Assembly: GCA_920105625.2 (NCBI GenBank)
Contig: OV050030.1
Location: forward strand, 32,110,516-32,174,515
From: Clusia tigrina
Lineage: Eukaryota > Arthropoda > Insecta > Diptera > Clusiidae
DNA length: 64,000 nt
Reading direction: 5' to 3'
Below the pieces are notes generated by a model. That model worked only from the letters and a program-made list of their open reading frames with translations. It was not told where the DNA came from and searched no databases. Below are positions 21,641 to 32,295 of this stretch, one piece after another (position 1 is the first letter of the stretch; the number at the start of each line of letters is the position of its first letter). The position numbers and the translations under genes were made by a program.

Positions 21641-22088
21641 TTATTTGTAGTAATTAATGAGCAGCAACACGTGTTTTTTGATTTCCGTATCACACTTAGA
21701 AAGCGGAGCATCTTTAGTCAAGTTCTTTCCACAAACGTAATGAGAGAGATGGATTACAATAACAAAGTAATTTTAGTAGCTTACATTTTCCATTGGTTTT
21801 TCGCAATTTTCTTTGATTCTACTCATAAAGTGAATGAAATTTTTTTCTCATGTATTTTTCTAGGTTTCGCTATGAGGCATTGCCGCTGTTCTGAAACAAG
21901 TGAGACAAAGAACATTCACTCATCAAAGGAAACGAAGTATTTTTAGAAAATAAAGTCGAAGTGTACAGAGAAGCAAGAAAAAAGTTGTACAGTAAACGCC
22001 TCCATGTTCAATGTACAGAGCCCTGTCTTTAACCCAATAGATCAGCTGTGGGTATAAATGTGGAAAAAAAATTACACGAGCGCCATAT

Positions 22089-23173
22089 TTTTTTTATTTT
22101 TTTTTTTATTTCATATATTTATTTATTGTATCTTCTAATCTTAGACTAACAATAAGTAAGCATATCTTACAAACTAAATAATTAATAATAATACACTTTG
22201 CCAATGCTTAGTGCTTTTTAGTAATCACAATGTTATATGTTAGTTACTGTAATAAATGTTATATTAGTGTTTGTACATGATTAAGGTGTCGATGATAGTT
22301 GTGCTGGTGATTTCGTACGTTTTAGGCGACTTGGAACCCTATTACATGCTAGTATCCTAGCTAGATGATTTGGGTGCTCTTTGATTTTTTGCGCATATTT
22401 TAAGCTGGCGTCAAAGATTTCCTTTTTTACGAGCGGAATGTTCAGATCTTTGTGAATGTTTGTATTCTTTATAAACCAAGGAGCCCCAGTGATGGTTCTT
22501 AGAATTTTGGACTGCGCTCTTTGAATAAGTTCTATGTTAGAGTTGCTTGCGCCGCCCCACAACTGGCTACCGTAAGTCCAAATTGGTTTTATGATGGCTT
22601 TGTACAGCAGGGCTTTATATTCTAGGCTCAACCTGGAATTTTTGTGCATGAGCCAGTGTAGGCTATTTGCTTTCAAAGTCATTTGTTTTTTTTTGGCTTC
22701 GATGTGGCGCTTCCATGTCAAACGTGAGTCAAGATGAATTCCTAGGTACTTCACCTCCTTTGCTTGAGGAATAGGAACGTTGTTAAGTTTTATCGCTGGA
22801 CATGTACCTTTTTTTATAGTAAAGGTAATATGCGTAATTTTCGATTCATTAACGTTTATTCACCAGTCAGCCAACCAATTTGTTACTAGGACCAGATGAT
22901 CTTCTAAGTCACGGGATGCGATTTTGGGATTCGGATGAATGCTAAGGATAGCTGTATCGTCTGCGAAAGTTGCTGTTGTTAAATATTTGTTGGTAAGCAG
23001 ATCTGAGGTAAATAGTAGATACATCACCGGACCTAGCACGCTTCCTTGTGGTACTCCAGCTTTGATGTCAAAGCATTTAGAGTAAGCATTATTGTACCTT
23101 ACCTTGAACTTTCTGCCCCTCAGATACGATTCCAATATTTTGTGTACTTTTGTGGGCAACAGCTTTTTTATTT
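22089..23173 (-). mobile_element. Jockey-type LINE, 5'-truncated, with 10-bp target-site duplications
   Basis: Flanked by AGCGCCATAT at 22079-22088 and 23174-23183. The 3' end is a T-rich run at 22089-22108, i.e. an A-rich tail on the minus strand. Coding parts: RT thumb-palm at 23159-22860 (KVHKILESYLRGRKFKVRYN, AGVPQGSVLGPVMYLLFTSD, TATFADDTAILS with the catalytic FADD), then 22754-22281 (MKYLGIHLDSRLTWKRHIEA, AIIKPIWTYGSQLWGGASNS, RIL-type C-terminus). A frame break and small loss separate the two, and the first RT half, endonuclease and ORF1 are absent. Closely similar to the LINE at 52690-55071. Confidence 0.92.
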
Positions 23174-23931
23174 AGCGCCATATGAGGAGCAAAATTTATC
23201 TAAAAAATGTCCTCCAGGATAGACAGGAAAATATGCACCAGGAATTTCCCACGAACTTAGCCCATTCTATGAAGAGAAGATTTAATTCCGTGCTAGATAC
23301 CAAAAGTGGCCACACTAAGTACCAGTTTTCATCAAATTATTCATTTTGAATCAAATTTCTGTAACCAAAGTTTGTGTACAAGATTTATTTTGGGTGTGAA
23401 AACTCGACTAACATTAAGTCGACAGAAACTTTAGTGCTAAACTGAATTAATTGATAGAATTTATATGTATTTGACTTTTAATGTTTTTTGTTTTAACTTA
23501 AAAGCTTAAATGGCTACGTAGATATCCTACTTTGAAGATGGAAGCGTTCACTGCATAACTTTTGTATGCTTCACTGTATACGCCTTGTGAGATTGCTCGC
23601 TAAACTCGTGCCTCTTTTTCAATTATATTACCCGCTTATCCCAATCAAAGCTTCCAAATGGCACAGCAAAAAACATCAATCATCTTACGATGAGGCATGA
23701 GCCTTTCAAAACAACAAAAAATAGTAGAATTTTGAAGCTCAACAACTTAAGATGAATCAAACTAAGTTGAAGCTGTCTTTATAAATTATTTTTTCAACCT
23801 TCTAAAGCATTTTTTTCAATTTTCAGTATACTTTTGTGAAAATCAAAATTCATTATTTTTCAAAAACCTCCGCGGGCCGGATAAAATGAATTGGCGGCTC
23901 TGATTAGCATGCCGTAGTTTGGACACACCTG

Positions 23932-25317
23932 ATTTAGAAGACATAGAACAGTATCGAATGGAAGAGATGTAATCGCCTTCTGGTATAATGTGAGACTGTA
24001 AAGGGAGAAACGGTCAGAAGGTTGGAAAAACTGGGCGCACTGAACGATGATTGTATAGGAAAGTCTGCATTATTGAGTGTTTTTATACCATAAATGTAGT
24101 TCAGACGCTTTTGGTTATGTCTGTATTTATATTGAATATATTCTTAAGTATTTTCTTTGATGGTGACAGAAACTCACTCAGTGTACAATCAGCCATCTTC
24201 AAATATACGTATGTGGCACCTGTTCTTCACACCTAGTCCCAGAATTTTCATATTGTCATCCGAAAGTATGATTTGCGGATTACTTGACCTAATCTTACGC
24301 TTCAGTTAAATAGAAGCAAGCTTGCAGTAGTAGTTGAACAAGAATTCCAACATCTTAAGGAAACTTTAACTTGCATGGAAACTTCTTCCTACAATATTTA
24401 CGAGTTCCCCAGAGCTGCAGTGCTCCCACATTACATATAGTCCAGTATTTCTCATGGTTCAACGTAGAATATCAGATTAGACCAATCCTTTCAATCCAAA
24501 TATATAACATTTCTATATTGACTGATTCCAAAGTTGTGGTTATCGGTATAAAAGAAATGTAACCACTGTTTTTATTTATATAATTCATCACTCTCACAGT
24601 CAGAGAGCTTCATTACCCGCAGTCGTCCAACCTTTCCGTCACTTTAAAGATTTCTACTAAAGTCGATATTTCGTCAGTTAATGAGTGTATTTACTAAATT
24701 CATAATAACACATATTTAAACCTGACACTATTTCTTGAACTTAATGCCAATTTTCAACATCTCACATTCACTTCCAATAACAACATCATGTACTATGTAC
24801 ATTGAAGCACACTCATATTAGGAATGAAGAGGCTTATGGCATGCTCCAGTACACAAGCTCACACGCGCACGCAGAGAAGGCGGCGTCCAAACAGCAGTCG
24901 CGAGTGCAAAACGCGACAAATGTTCTACATTTCCGCCTTGCATGTTGCGCTTAGTTGGGATCGTAGTGTAAGCGAAGTGGGATGCTCAGCACTGATATTA
25001 ACAAATTACCTTGTGAGAGTGGTCGGAAAGGGAAATTTTCTGTTGACGAGAGCGTTAATTTATAAAATGAAAGTGTTCGAGTTGAAAATAGTGTATCCAT
25101 AATCCTGCAGTGAGAATTTAATTGAAATTGTGTATGAGTACACACATGGCTGGAAATAGTTGGATTCTCCGATAACATGATAGTATGGATGATGGCGGAA
25201 AATATACTAAATTCTGATGTATAGTACCTACAAGCAGATAAGTCAGTGGACATTCAAGACATTCATCAATTAGTTGACCGCGCTGGCAATGGAGCGACAT
25301 TTTTAAGAATCAGGTAG
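23932..25317. other. No gene recognised
   Basis: AT-rich with one GC-richer patch at 24840-25030 (CACACGCGCACGCAG and flanks). A 92-residue frame there has no motif and a basic, low-complexity start; I do not call it. Confidence 0.45.
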
Positions 25318-27245
25318 TGGATTACTAGGGCAGCCGCACCACCAATAACCAGTGATCCCACTTAGACCACCAGTTGGGTGGTTGTGAGCAGCGGATGCGA
25401 GGCATGGCTACGCCTCCCCCTCCAGATTGAACCAACCAGAGCCTTTTACAAAGCGAAGAAGGTTGTTAACACCTGACTGACATAGACCATCTATACTTAT
25501 TAAGAAGGGGGATACTAGCAAACGGTCCCTATTTCTGGCAAAAGCTGGACATGTACAGAAGAGATGCTGGACCATTTCCAGCTCCTCCTCGTTCCTGCTG
25601 CTGCGGCAGAAATCATGTGTATAAACTCCCATTCTTCTTGCATGATTTCCTATTAGACAATGTCCTGTGAGGGCTCCTATTAAAGTCCTAATTTGTAGTC
25701 TATTGAGTCTAATCATATTCCTAGATAGATGCAGGTTTAGCCTCGGCCATGTTTGCCTGGCGATTTCACAGGTAGTGGCACAGATCCACCTTTGATTGGT
25801 AGAATTAATTAGTGTCTCTCTTATGGGAAGCTTACAAGGCGCGAGAGGTACATCCATATGCCTACCGACATTTGGCATACAAGTGCCACCTCTCGCAAGT
25901 TGATCAGCCTTGCAGTTCCCTGGTATATCCCTATCTCCTGGCACCCAGCACAAATGGATATGGAATTTTTAGCCATCTCATTTAGAGATCGGCGACAGTC
26001 TAAGACACTCCTTTATGTTATTTGGAATGCATTCAAAGCCCTTAGTGCAGCTTGGCTGTCTGATAAAATGCAGATATCCTTGACGGTTACCTCGTTTATC
26101 CTCAGCCAATTCAAGGCTTCGTGAAAAGCGGTTATTTCCGCTTGAAAAACACTGCAGTGATCCATTAGCTTGATGGATTCACTGATTGAGGGCATTTCAC
26201 AATAGACTCCTGATCCCACACCGGTATTCATTTTTGATCCGTCTGTATATATCTTGATGGGAGTATCTGGTGATGGATCCCCCTCTAGCCATTCCTCTCT
26301 GGAACGAATCCTAATCCAAAAATTCCTTTCGAAACAGAGGGAAGAAGGAAGGTAATCAATATCACTGGGTATGTCCGTGTAGGATTTTAATATGGTCGCA
26401 TGTTCATACGGAACAGCTTTCCATTGTGAGCTCGCCTTGAGCTGAATGGCGGAGCATGCCGCTAAATATTTGCAGAAGAGATCTAAGGGTGGCAGATGTA
26501 ATATGATATCCAACGCTAAGGTTGGCGTGGTTCTCATGGTGCCACTTATTGCTATTTCTGCTGATCTCTGTGCCTTATCGAGTGTTTCGTGGTAGGTCAT
26601 TTTCTGCTTTGCAGTCCACCAGACCACATTTCCATATAGGAGAATGGGCTTGACAACCGCAGTGTAAAGCCAGTGAGCTACCCTGGGCTTAATTCCCCAG
26701 GTTTTACCTATAGCTCTTTTGCAGGCAGAAAAAGGCACCCCAGCTTTCGTATCTCTTTCGATTATAAGACCCAAGTATTTCGTCTCTTCTAAAATCCCTA
26801 GAGCTTTCCCCTTAAGAGTAATTGGGTCTAATTGAGGGATTTTATATTTCCTAGTAAGCAGAATGACTTAGTCTTATCCGGATTTACTCCAAGACCACAG
26901 TCCTCCGCCCACTTTGAAGGAATATCTAGAGCATTTTGCAACAAATTTCTCAGCGTAGATGTGAATTTTCCAGAGACAGCAATGACAACATCATCGGCAT
27001 AAGCCACCACCTTACATCCCACCGCTTCTTATCAAGAGTTTGTTAACACGTTTGTTCCATAGAAACGGTGAGAGTACACCTCCCTGAGGTGTACCCCTGC
27101 TCATCAACTTACGTAGGACGGATTCTCCTAGATTCGCCTCAATGATTCTGCCCTCACTGCAACAGTTACATAGGTAGGAAAATTTGCAAATACACTCAAC
27201 TGTTTGTTTTGAGGAAGTACTTTCAAATTTTCTCTGCGAGGGCAC
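25318..27245 (-). mobile_element. I/LOA-type LINE, RT palm to 3' end
   Basis: Read right to left: 27245-27012 ends in LMSRGTPQGGVLSPFLWN (RT motif); 27022-26828 has VVAYADDVVIAVSGKFTSTL (catalytic YADD) and GLGVNPDKTKSFCLL; 26774-26013 has the post-RT region (VHWLYTAVV-type AHWLYTAVVKPILLYGNVVW, SGTMRTTPTLALDI) and RNase H (IKIYTDGSKMNTGVGSGVY, HCSVFQAEITAFHEAL, KDICILSDSQAALRAL); after a frameshift 25953-25408 has CWVPGDRDIPGNCKADQLAR, where the usual catalytic His is Asp, and ends in the Cys/His region. The 3' untranslated part resembles those of the copies at 4.6 and 11.8 kb. Three frameshifts; missing endonuclease and RT N-half. Confidence 0.9.
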
Positions 27246-27617
27246 ATTTTTCTGTCAGAGTACGAGTATGTATGTCATTGGATGGGTGAGTAATTTTGAA
27301 CGAAATGGATTGACTTAATCATTTCCGTTTTCCGCATTGTTCACTCATTTATGGTAACATATAATGGTATATGGTGTACATATAATACAAAGTAAATAAT
27401 AAAAGTATAATATATTTAAATAAAGTGGCAAAAAAGACAAATAAAATGAGGAAAAATATGTTCATGTGAAATGGAAAAAATTAAACCATTATATTCAAAA
27501 CTGAAATTAGTTTAAAAATTTTTGATATAATAAAGAACACTTTCAGACTGAATAATGACGAATCTTCACAAGAAATTTTAAAGTTTATAGAATATACCCT
27601 AAAAAGTTAGTGCTGAT
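27246..27617. other. No gene; AT-rich spacer
   Basis: Very AT-rich DNA between two LINE copies; no feature recognised. Confidence 0.5.
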
Positions 27618-29120
27618 CAGGCTTATTATTATTATTATTACACTTCATTCTAATAAATTAATTATAAAAATAAATACAATAAATGAGTACTGGCTGCCAG
27701 GGCTTTTCACTCGATCTTAATCTATTATTATTTTAAATTTTATTATTGAAATTTGTACAACTTAAAAAGTTTCTATTGATTTTATACTATCTAGAGACAC
27801 ATTTTTTAAAAGATTACTAGGGACTTCCGTACCAAATACATCCCTTCTAATGGCTCTGAAAGCTCTGCATTCGTTCAGAATATGAGTTATTGAAGCTCTG
27901 TGTCTGGTGCAATATTGACAATTTGGCGCTGGCTCTCGACGCAGTAAAATGTGTGAAAATGAGGTGTGAAAATGAGGCGTGTCCCAACCGAAGTCGAACA
28001 AAAATTTGTATTTGCTGAAAAGTGCACAATCCTGGATTTGATTCCCTCTCCATTATACGATAGTTGTTCCAAGATTATGAATATAGTTGTTCCACTCTCA
28101 ATTTTTTTATATATAAGGATTTCTCAATTAATTTATGCATATCTGTATTTTCTCGTGTAGGGAAGTACAATAGGGGACGCTTTACTGCTCTGACAGCGGT
28201 AGAATCAGCGAATTCGTTGCCGTCGATACCAACATGGCTGGAGACCTATATGATTTTTAATTTATTAGCGCACTTTATGCATGCTTCTGTTATGTCTGAA
28301 GAAAGGATGCCCTCATTGCTTATATTTCGAATCGCCTCTATGGAAGATTTGCTATCAGAGCATATGAGAAATATGCCTTTGTGCGAGCGAGCATAGTCCG
28401 TGGCTATTTTTATTGCCAAAATTTCGACTATGAAGATTGAACAATGTTGTTGAATAAGGCCAGTGGATATTACTCATCCGGTAGAGGATACTACCACGAA
28501 GGTAGTGCAATCGGTTTATTTTGAGCCATCAGTAAATAAAAGGGTCCAGTTCTTATTAGTGTATGTGCTTGTATGTTCTGCAAAAAGTTGTCGGTAGGTT
28601 TCAAGATTTGTGGTACGATAGATAGAGTACGATATCAATCAATCAATTGAGATGCCAAGAAGGATCTCTTTTCTGCTTGATTAGCTGTGTTAGGCATAAG
28701 GCATTTTGCTACCTCAATGCAGTGGTGGATTACGGATTTTTTAATATTCCTTTTGGTGTGTTTGAAGGCACACTGGACGTCTCTGAGGAGCATTGCATTT
28801 CTGGCGTTAAACAATTTTGGTATAAGGTGAAAAGTTGATGCAAGTATTTGCTCCATAATAAAAGGTAAACCAGCTTCGGCTAAGATACTTTTTGTCCGTG
28901 ACGTGGGGAAGGCTCTTATGGCGCTTCGAACAGCTGCGTGGTAGGGTGGGTATATCTGTTTGAAGTTGCTTTGAGCGCACCATCCAAAAATTGCGAGAGT
29001 AGTTTATATTGGAAAGTCTACTTTCCACTAATACGTATTAGTGATCGTGTGATATAGATTTGTGTAGAAATAAAGGGTTTTCCAATGAGAGGTGTTATTT
29101 TGGTATTCAAAGAAAAATGC

Positions 29121-29280
29121 CATTTTTGAGATAAATAATTGGAGTTTATTTCATAATAGAGAGGAAGGTATGCCGTTAATAACGAAAAACAACATCAGCC
29201 ATTTTTGAGATAAATGATCGGGTGTTTATTTCATAATAAAGAGGAAGGTATGCCGTTAATAATGAAAAACAATATCAGCC
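29121..29280. repeat. 80-bp tandem duplication at mariner 3' untranslated end
   Basis: CATTTTTGAGATAAAT at 29121 recurs at 29200, and both copies run to ACAACATCAGCC or ACAATATCAGCC (29199, 29280), with a few substitutions and one base of length difference. It lies between the transposase stop and the left inverted repeat. Confidence 0.9.
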
Positions 29281-30339
29281 AAATGGCCACCACGACCACG
29301 CTTACAGGACCATATCCTTTTCATGAAATTTTCCATAACCAAATCGCAAAGTGGCTGCCCTATGTCCTCGATAGCCTCACGAATTCTATCTTTGAGGTCT
29401 TGAATCGACGCTGGGCTGTTGACGTAGACCTTATCTTTCACGTGCCCCAAAGGAAGAAGTCGCAAGGTGTTAGACCACAAGATCTCGGTGGCCAATTGTG
29501 ATCACCTCTTCGAGAGATAACACGGTCTGGAAACTTTTCCCGTAAAGGAGCAATGGTTTCGTTGCTTGTGCGGCACGTAGCGCCGTCTTGTTGAAAGGAA
29601 ACGTTGTCCAGATCAATACCATCAAACTCCGACCTTAAAAAATCATTAATCATCTCTCGATAACGCAATCCATTCACCGTAACTGTTGATCCAACCTCAT
29701 TTTCGAAAAAGTAAGGTCCAATGACCCCGCCGGACCATAAACCGCACCAAACAGTCACACGTTGAGGATGGAGAGGCTTCTCAACAATAACTCTTGGGTT
29801 TTCCGAGCCCCAGATGCGACAATTTTGCTTGTTGTCGTAGCCACCGAGGTGGAAATGGGCCCCATCAATCAAGATGATTTTTCGATGGAATTCCGGATCA
29901 TTTTCATACATTTCAAGGACCCAATCAGCAAAGACACGACGTTGTTGATGATCGGCCGGCTTGAGTTCTTGTGTTAACTGAACTCTATAGGCCTTAAGAC
30001 CCAAGTCTTTATGCAAAATACGGTGTAATGACGTATGTGGAATGCCCAATTCCAAAGAACAACGAGGAATTGACAAACCTGGGTTTTCTTCAACACTTTG
30101 GGCTACAGTGCAATATTCTCAGTTGTTCTTGAGCGACGTGCACGGGTTTTATTCTTCACATCACTAACTTGTCCCAACAGCTCCAATCTTTCCACCAATT
30201 TCTGTATTGCGGTCCGACTAGGTGCTTCACGACGACCCAAAAATGCTTTAGTTTTGCGAACTGTGACTGCAAGATTTTCACCATTTTTGTAGTGAATTTT
30301 AATAATTTCAATGCGTTGTTGAAGCATGTATCGTTCCAT
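29256..30339 (-). pseudogene. Mariner (DD41D) transposase, near full length with frameshifts
   Basis: Starts MERYMLQQRIEIIKIHYKNG at 30339, first helix-turn-helix, then AIQKLVERLELLGQV. A frameshift/stop near 30100 leads to the second helix-turn-helix (IPRCSLELGIPHTSLHRILH), then the core: LIDGAHFHLGGYDNKQNCRI (first Asp), WCGLWSGGVIGPYF, FQQDGATCRTSNETIAPLRE (second Asp), SCGLTPCDFFLWGT (third Asp, 41 residues after the second). A second frameshift at 29.44-29.49 kb precedes the tail HVKDKVYVNSPASIQDLKDR and CKRGRGGHLADIVFHY. All three catalytic Asp remain and only two frame breaks are evident, so it is a recently inactivated copy, in contrast to the deleted copy at 6401-7102. Confidence 0.92.
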
Positions 30340-32295
30340 TTTTACTAATCGCGTAGTTTCTACTTGTCAAATGTCAAAGAATAAAAGCTTCAGAAGTGAC
30401 AGCTACCGGAATACCGGATGATTCAAAATAACACCTCTTGTTGAAAAACCCTTTATGTACTAGACTATGATTAGAAGATAAAAATTAAAAAATATTAAGC
30501 CTGGCATTAATATTTTTTCTTAAATTGGGCTGTAAAATTAAATTTCTTGTCGAATATGACGCCAAGAATTTTCAATTCAGTAACTAGTTCAATAGAAGTG
30601 TTGTTAAATTTTAAAGAAAACATGTTACATTTTCTTTTTTAACAAAAGTGAATTGATTTGGATCTGTTTATAAAGAGTCGACCACCATATCGACTACACC
30701 ATTTATCAAGATCATACAATACAAAATTTTAGAAAAAAAGACATTTAACATCATTGTTATAATTGTTATTAGTAAATAATATAGCATCATCCGCGTATAT
30801 AGAATATTTAATATTTTTATAATCAGCTATTTTACTGATTTGGTCAAAAGCTGCTATAAATAAAACAACAGACAAAGAAGAACCCGTGGTGTCCCATTAT
30901 CGAGAGACCGAGTATTTGAAAATTTTTGGTGAACTCACACGAAACCTGCGATGGGTCAGGAAGGCCTTTACAAAAGCAAAGAATTTTGGACTAACCTTCC
31001 AAGTCGTTAGCTGTTGGGGAAAAACCTGAACACCAATGCGATTGAATGCTCTTTCAAAGTCAGTAGCTAATACAGACACATGACTTTTATTCGAAAGGGC
31101 AGTTGACACGAAATGCTCGAGATGGAGGAGAGCATCAATTGTGCCCTGCCCCTTTTTAAAAGCTATTTGGTTGGAGCTGATAAAATGATTAGTGGAGCGA
31201 TAGCTACTAATTTCAGAAATTGGTTTGTTAGGCTTAGGTATCGGTATTATTTCAACTGTGCGCCAAGTTTGTGGGACGATGCCGTGGTCTAAAATTGTAT
31301 TGTATAAAATTAGTAATATTTTTTTGGCAGAGGCAGGTAGATTATTTAACATCGGGTAGGATATATGATCTAAACCTGAAGTTTTTCCTTTTGCTGACTG
31401 CAGCGCAGTTTCGAGTTCGGTAATGGAATTATATGACTCAATTTTATTCGCAATCGAAGATAGGTGAATGAGTTTATATTCCGTATGTAGGAATTCATCA
31501 GAAAAGTTGGCGTCGCTAGAGAGTTCAGACCAATTATTAGCGAAGGTATTTGAATTTCAAAAGGAGAAGTCAATTGAGAATCTCCAGCAGTTAAGATACG
31601 GAGTGTTGCTGCCACCAACAAGAACTCGAACAATATTTGTTTGATACTGGATTTGGGAGTGATTTGAGGTATGAATTTTTCAAGGGAGTTGGCTTCTCTC
31701 ATAGCTCTTCTAAATATTGCACTTGCTTTTTTGTTCAGAGCTAAGTTAGTGTCGATTCTGTTGGGCTTATAATCGCGCCAGCTAGATATTCTTTTTTCTC
31801 TTAATCATTTAAATTACTATTCTACCATGGTACAGACATTTTGACAAAGAAACTTTTAGGTTGTGGAGTTGATGCGTTGGCAGCAATCGAATTGCTTTGG
31901 AAAATTTAGCTGCGTCTTGATTAATATAATTGGATGGGGGGAAAAATACAAATCTGTGCGCGCAAGCAGTCCAATTTGCTAAATCAGTTTTCTATTTGCG
32001 CTTGGGAATGATTCTTTCAGGATTTTGGAAGCATATGATATCAAAACAAATAGGGAAATGATCACTGTTATGGAAATTATCTATAGCAACCCTTCTACAT
32101 TTGGGTGCAAGGCGTGCTGAGCATAAAGAAAGGTCAATGTGGTTGAAGGTTTTGTGCGGGACTCATCATTTAAAACGATGAGATCGCCGGCAAGAATAAA
32201 ATCTTCTAAGATTTTGCCTCTATCATTGGTAAAATCCTCCCAGAGAGGACTCCAAGAGTTCAAATCGCATGATAAGATATGCTGTGATGAGGAAT

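Larger units (their letters stand above)
20215..23931 (-). mobile_element. hAT-superfamily remnant with nested Jockey LINE
   Basis: At the right end, GCCGTAGTTTGGACACACCT (23911-23930, then G) is the complement of CAGGTGTGTCCAAACTACGG, a terminal repeat style typical of hAT elements, preceded by a GC-rich GCGGGCCGGATAAAA motif also common near such ends. A hAT transposase pseudogene lies on the same strand at 20215-21640. Between them sits a Jockey LINE at 22089-23173 with its own target duplications. I infer one hAT element interrupted by the LINE. The left hAT terminus was not found, so the left boundary is the end of recognisable coding sequence; it is also possible that the end at 23.9 kb belongs to a different copy. 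Confidence 0.6.
29073..30453 (-). mobile_element. DD41D mariner-like element with complete ends, inside a LINE
   Basis: Terminal inverted repeats of about 29 bp: left AAGGGTTTTCCAATGAGAGG from 29073, right the complement AAGGGTTTTTCAACAAGAGG ending at 30453, both continuing GTGTTATTTT. TA flanks both ends (29071-29072, 30454-30455). At 1381 bp it has the normal full length, including an internal 80-bp tandem duplication near the left end. It cuts the I-type LINE between the post-RT region and the RT, so it arrived after that LINE. Confidence 0.93.
27618..32295 (-). mobile_element. I-type LINE (ORF2), split by a mariner insertion
   Basis: Read right to left: endonuclease at 32280-32050 (HILSCDLNSWSPLWEDFTND, LIVLNDESRTKPSTTLT, then IDNFHNSDHFPI); linker 31800-31370; RT at 31352-30897 (SAKKILLILYNTILDHGIVP, VEIIPIPKPNKPISEISSYR, NQIAFKKGQGTIDALLHLEH, VLATDFERAFNRIGVQVF with the first Asp); the FADD palm is decayed; 30620-30470 KILGVIFDKKFNF-like; then the mariner (29073-30453); then post-RT 29028-28635 (RSAIRAFPTSRTKSIL, FNARNAMLLRDVQCAFKHTK), RNase H at about 28440-28170 (KIATDYARSHKGIFLICSDS, HVGIDGNEFADSTAV), and the Cys/His end at 28001-27762 (CQYCTRHRASITHILNECRA). 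The 3' end is a TAA-type tail (ATT on plus, 27622-27641). Frames are broken throughout; 5' truncated inside the endonuclease. Confidence 0.88.

Noticed and set aside
24824..25102. 92-residue arginine-rich frame
   Set aside because: Low-complexity ACACGCGC sequence, no motif, no splice or promoter signals.
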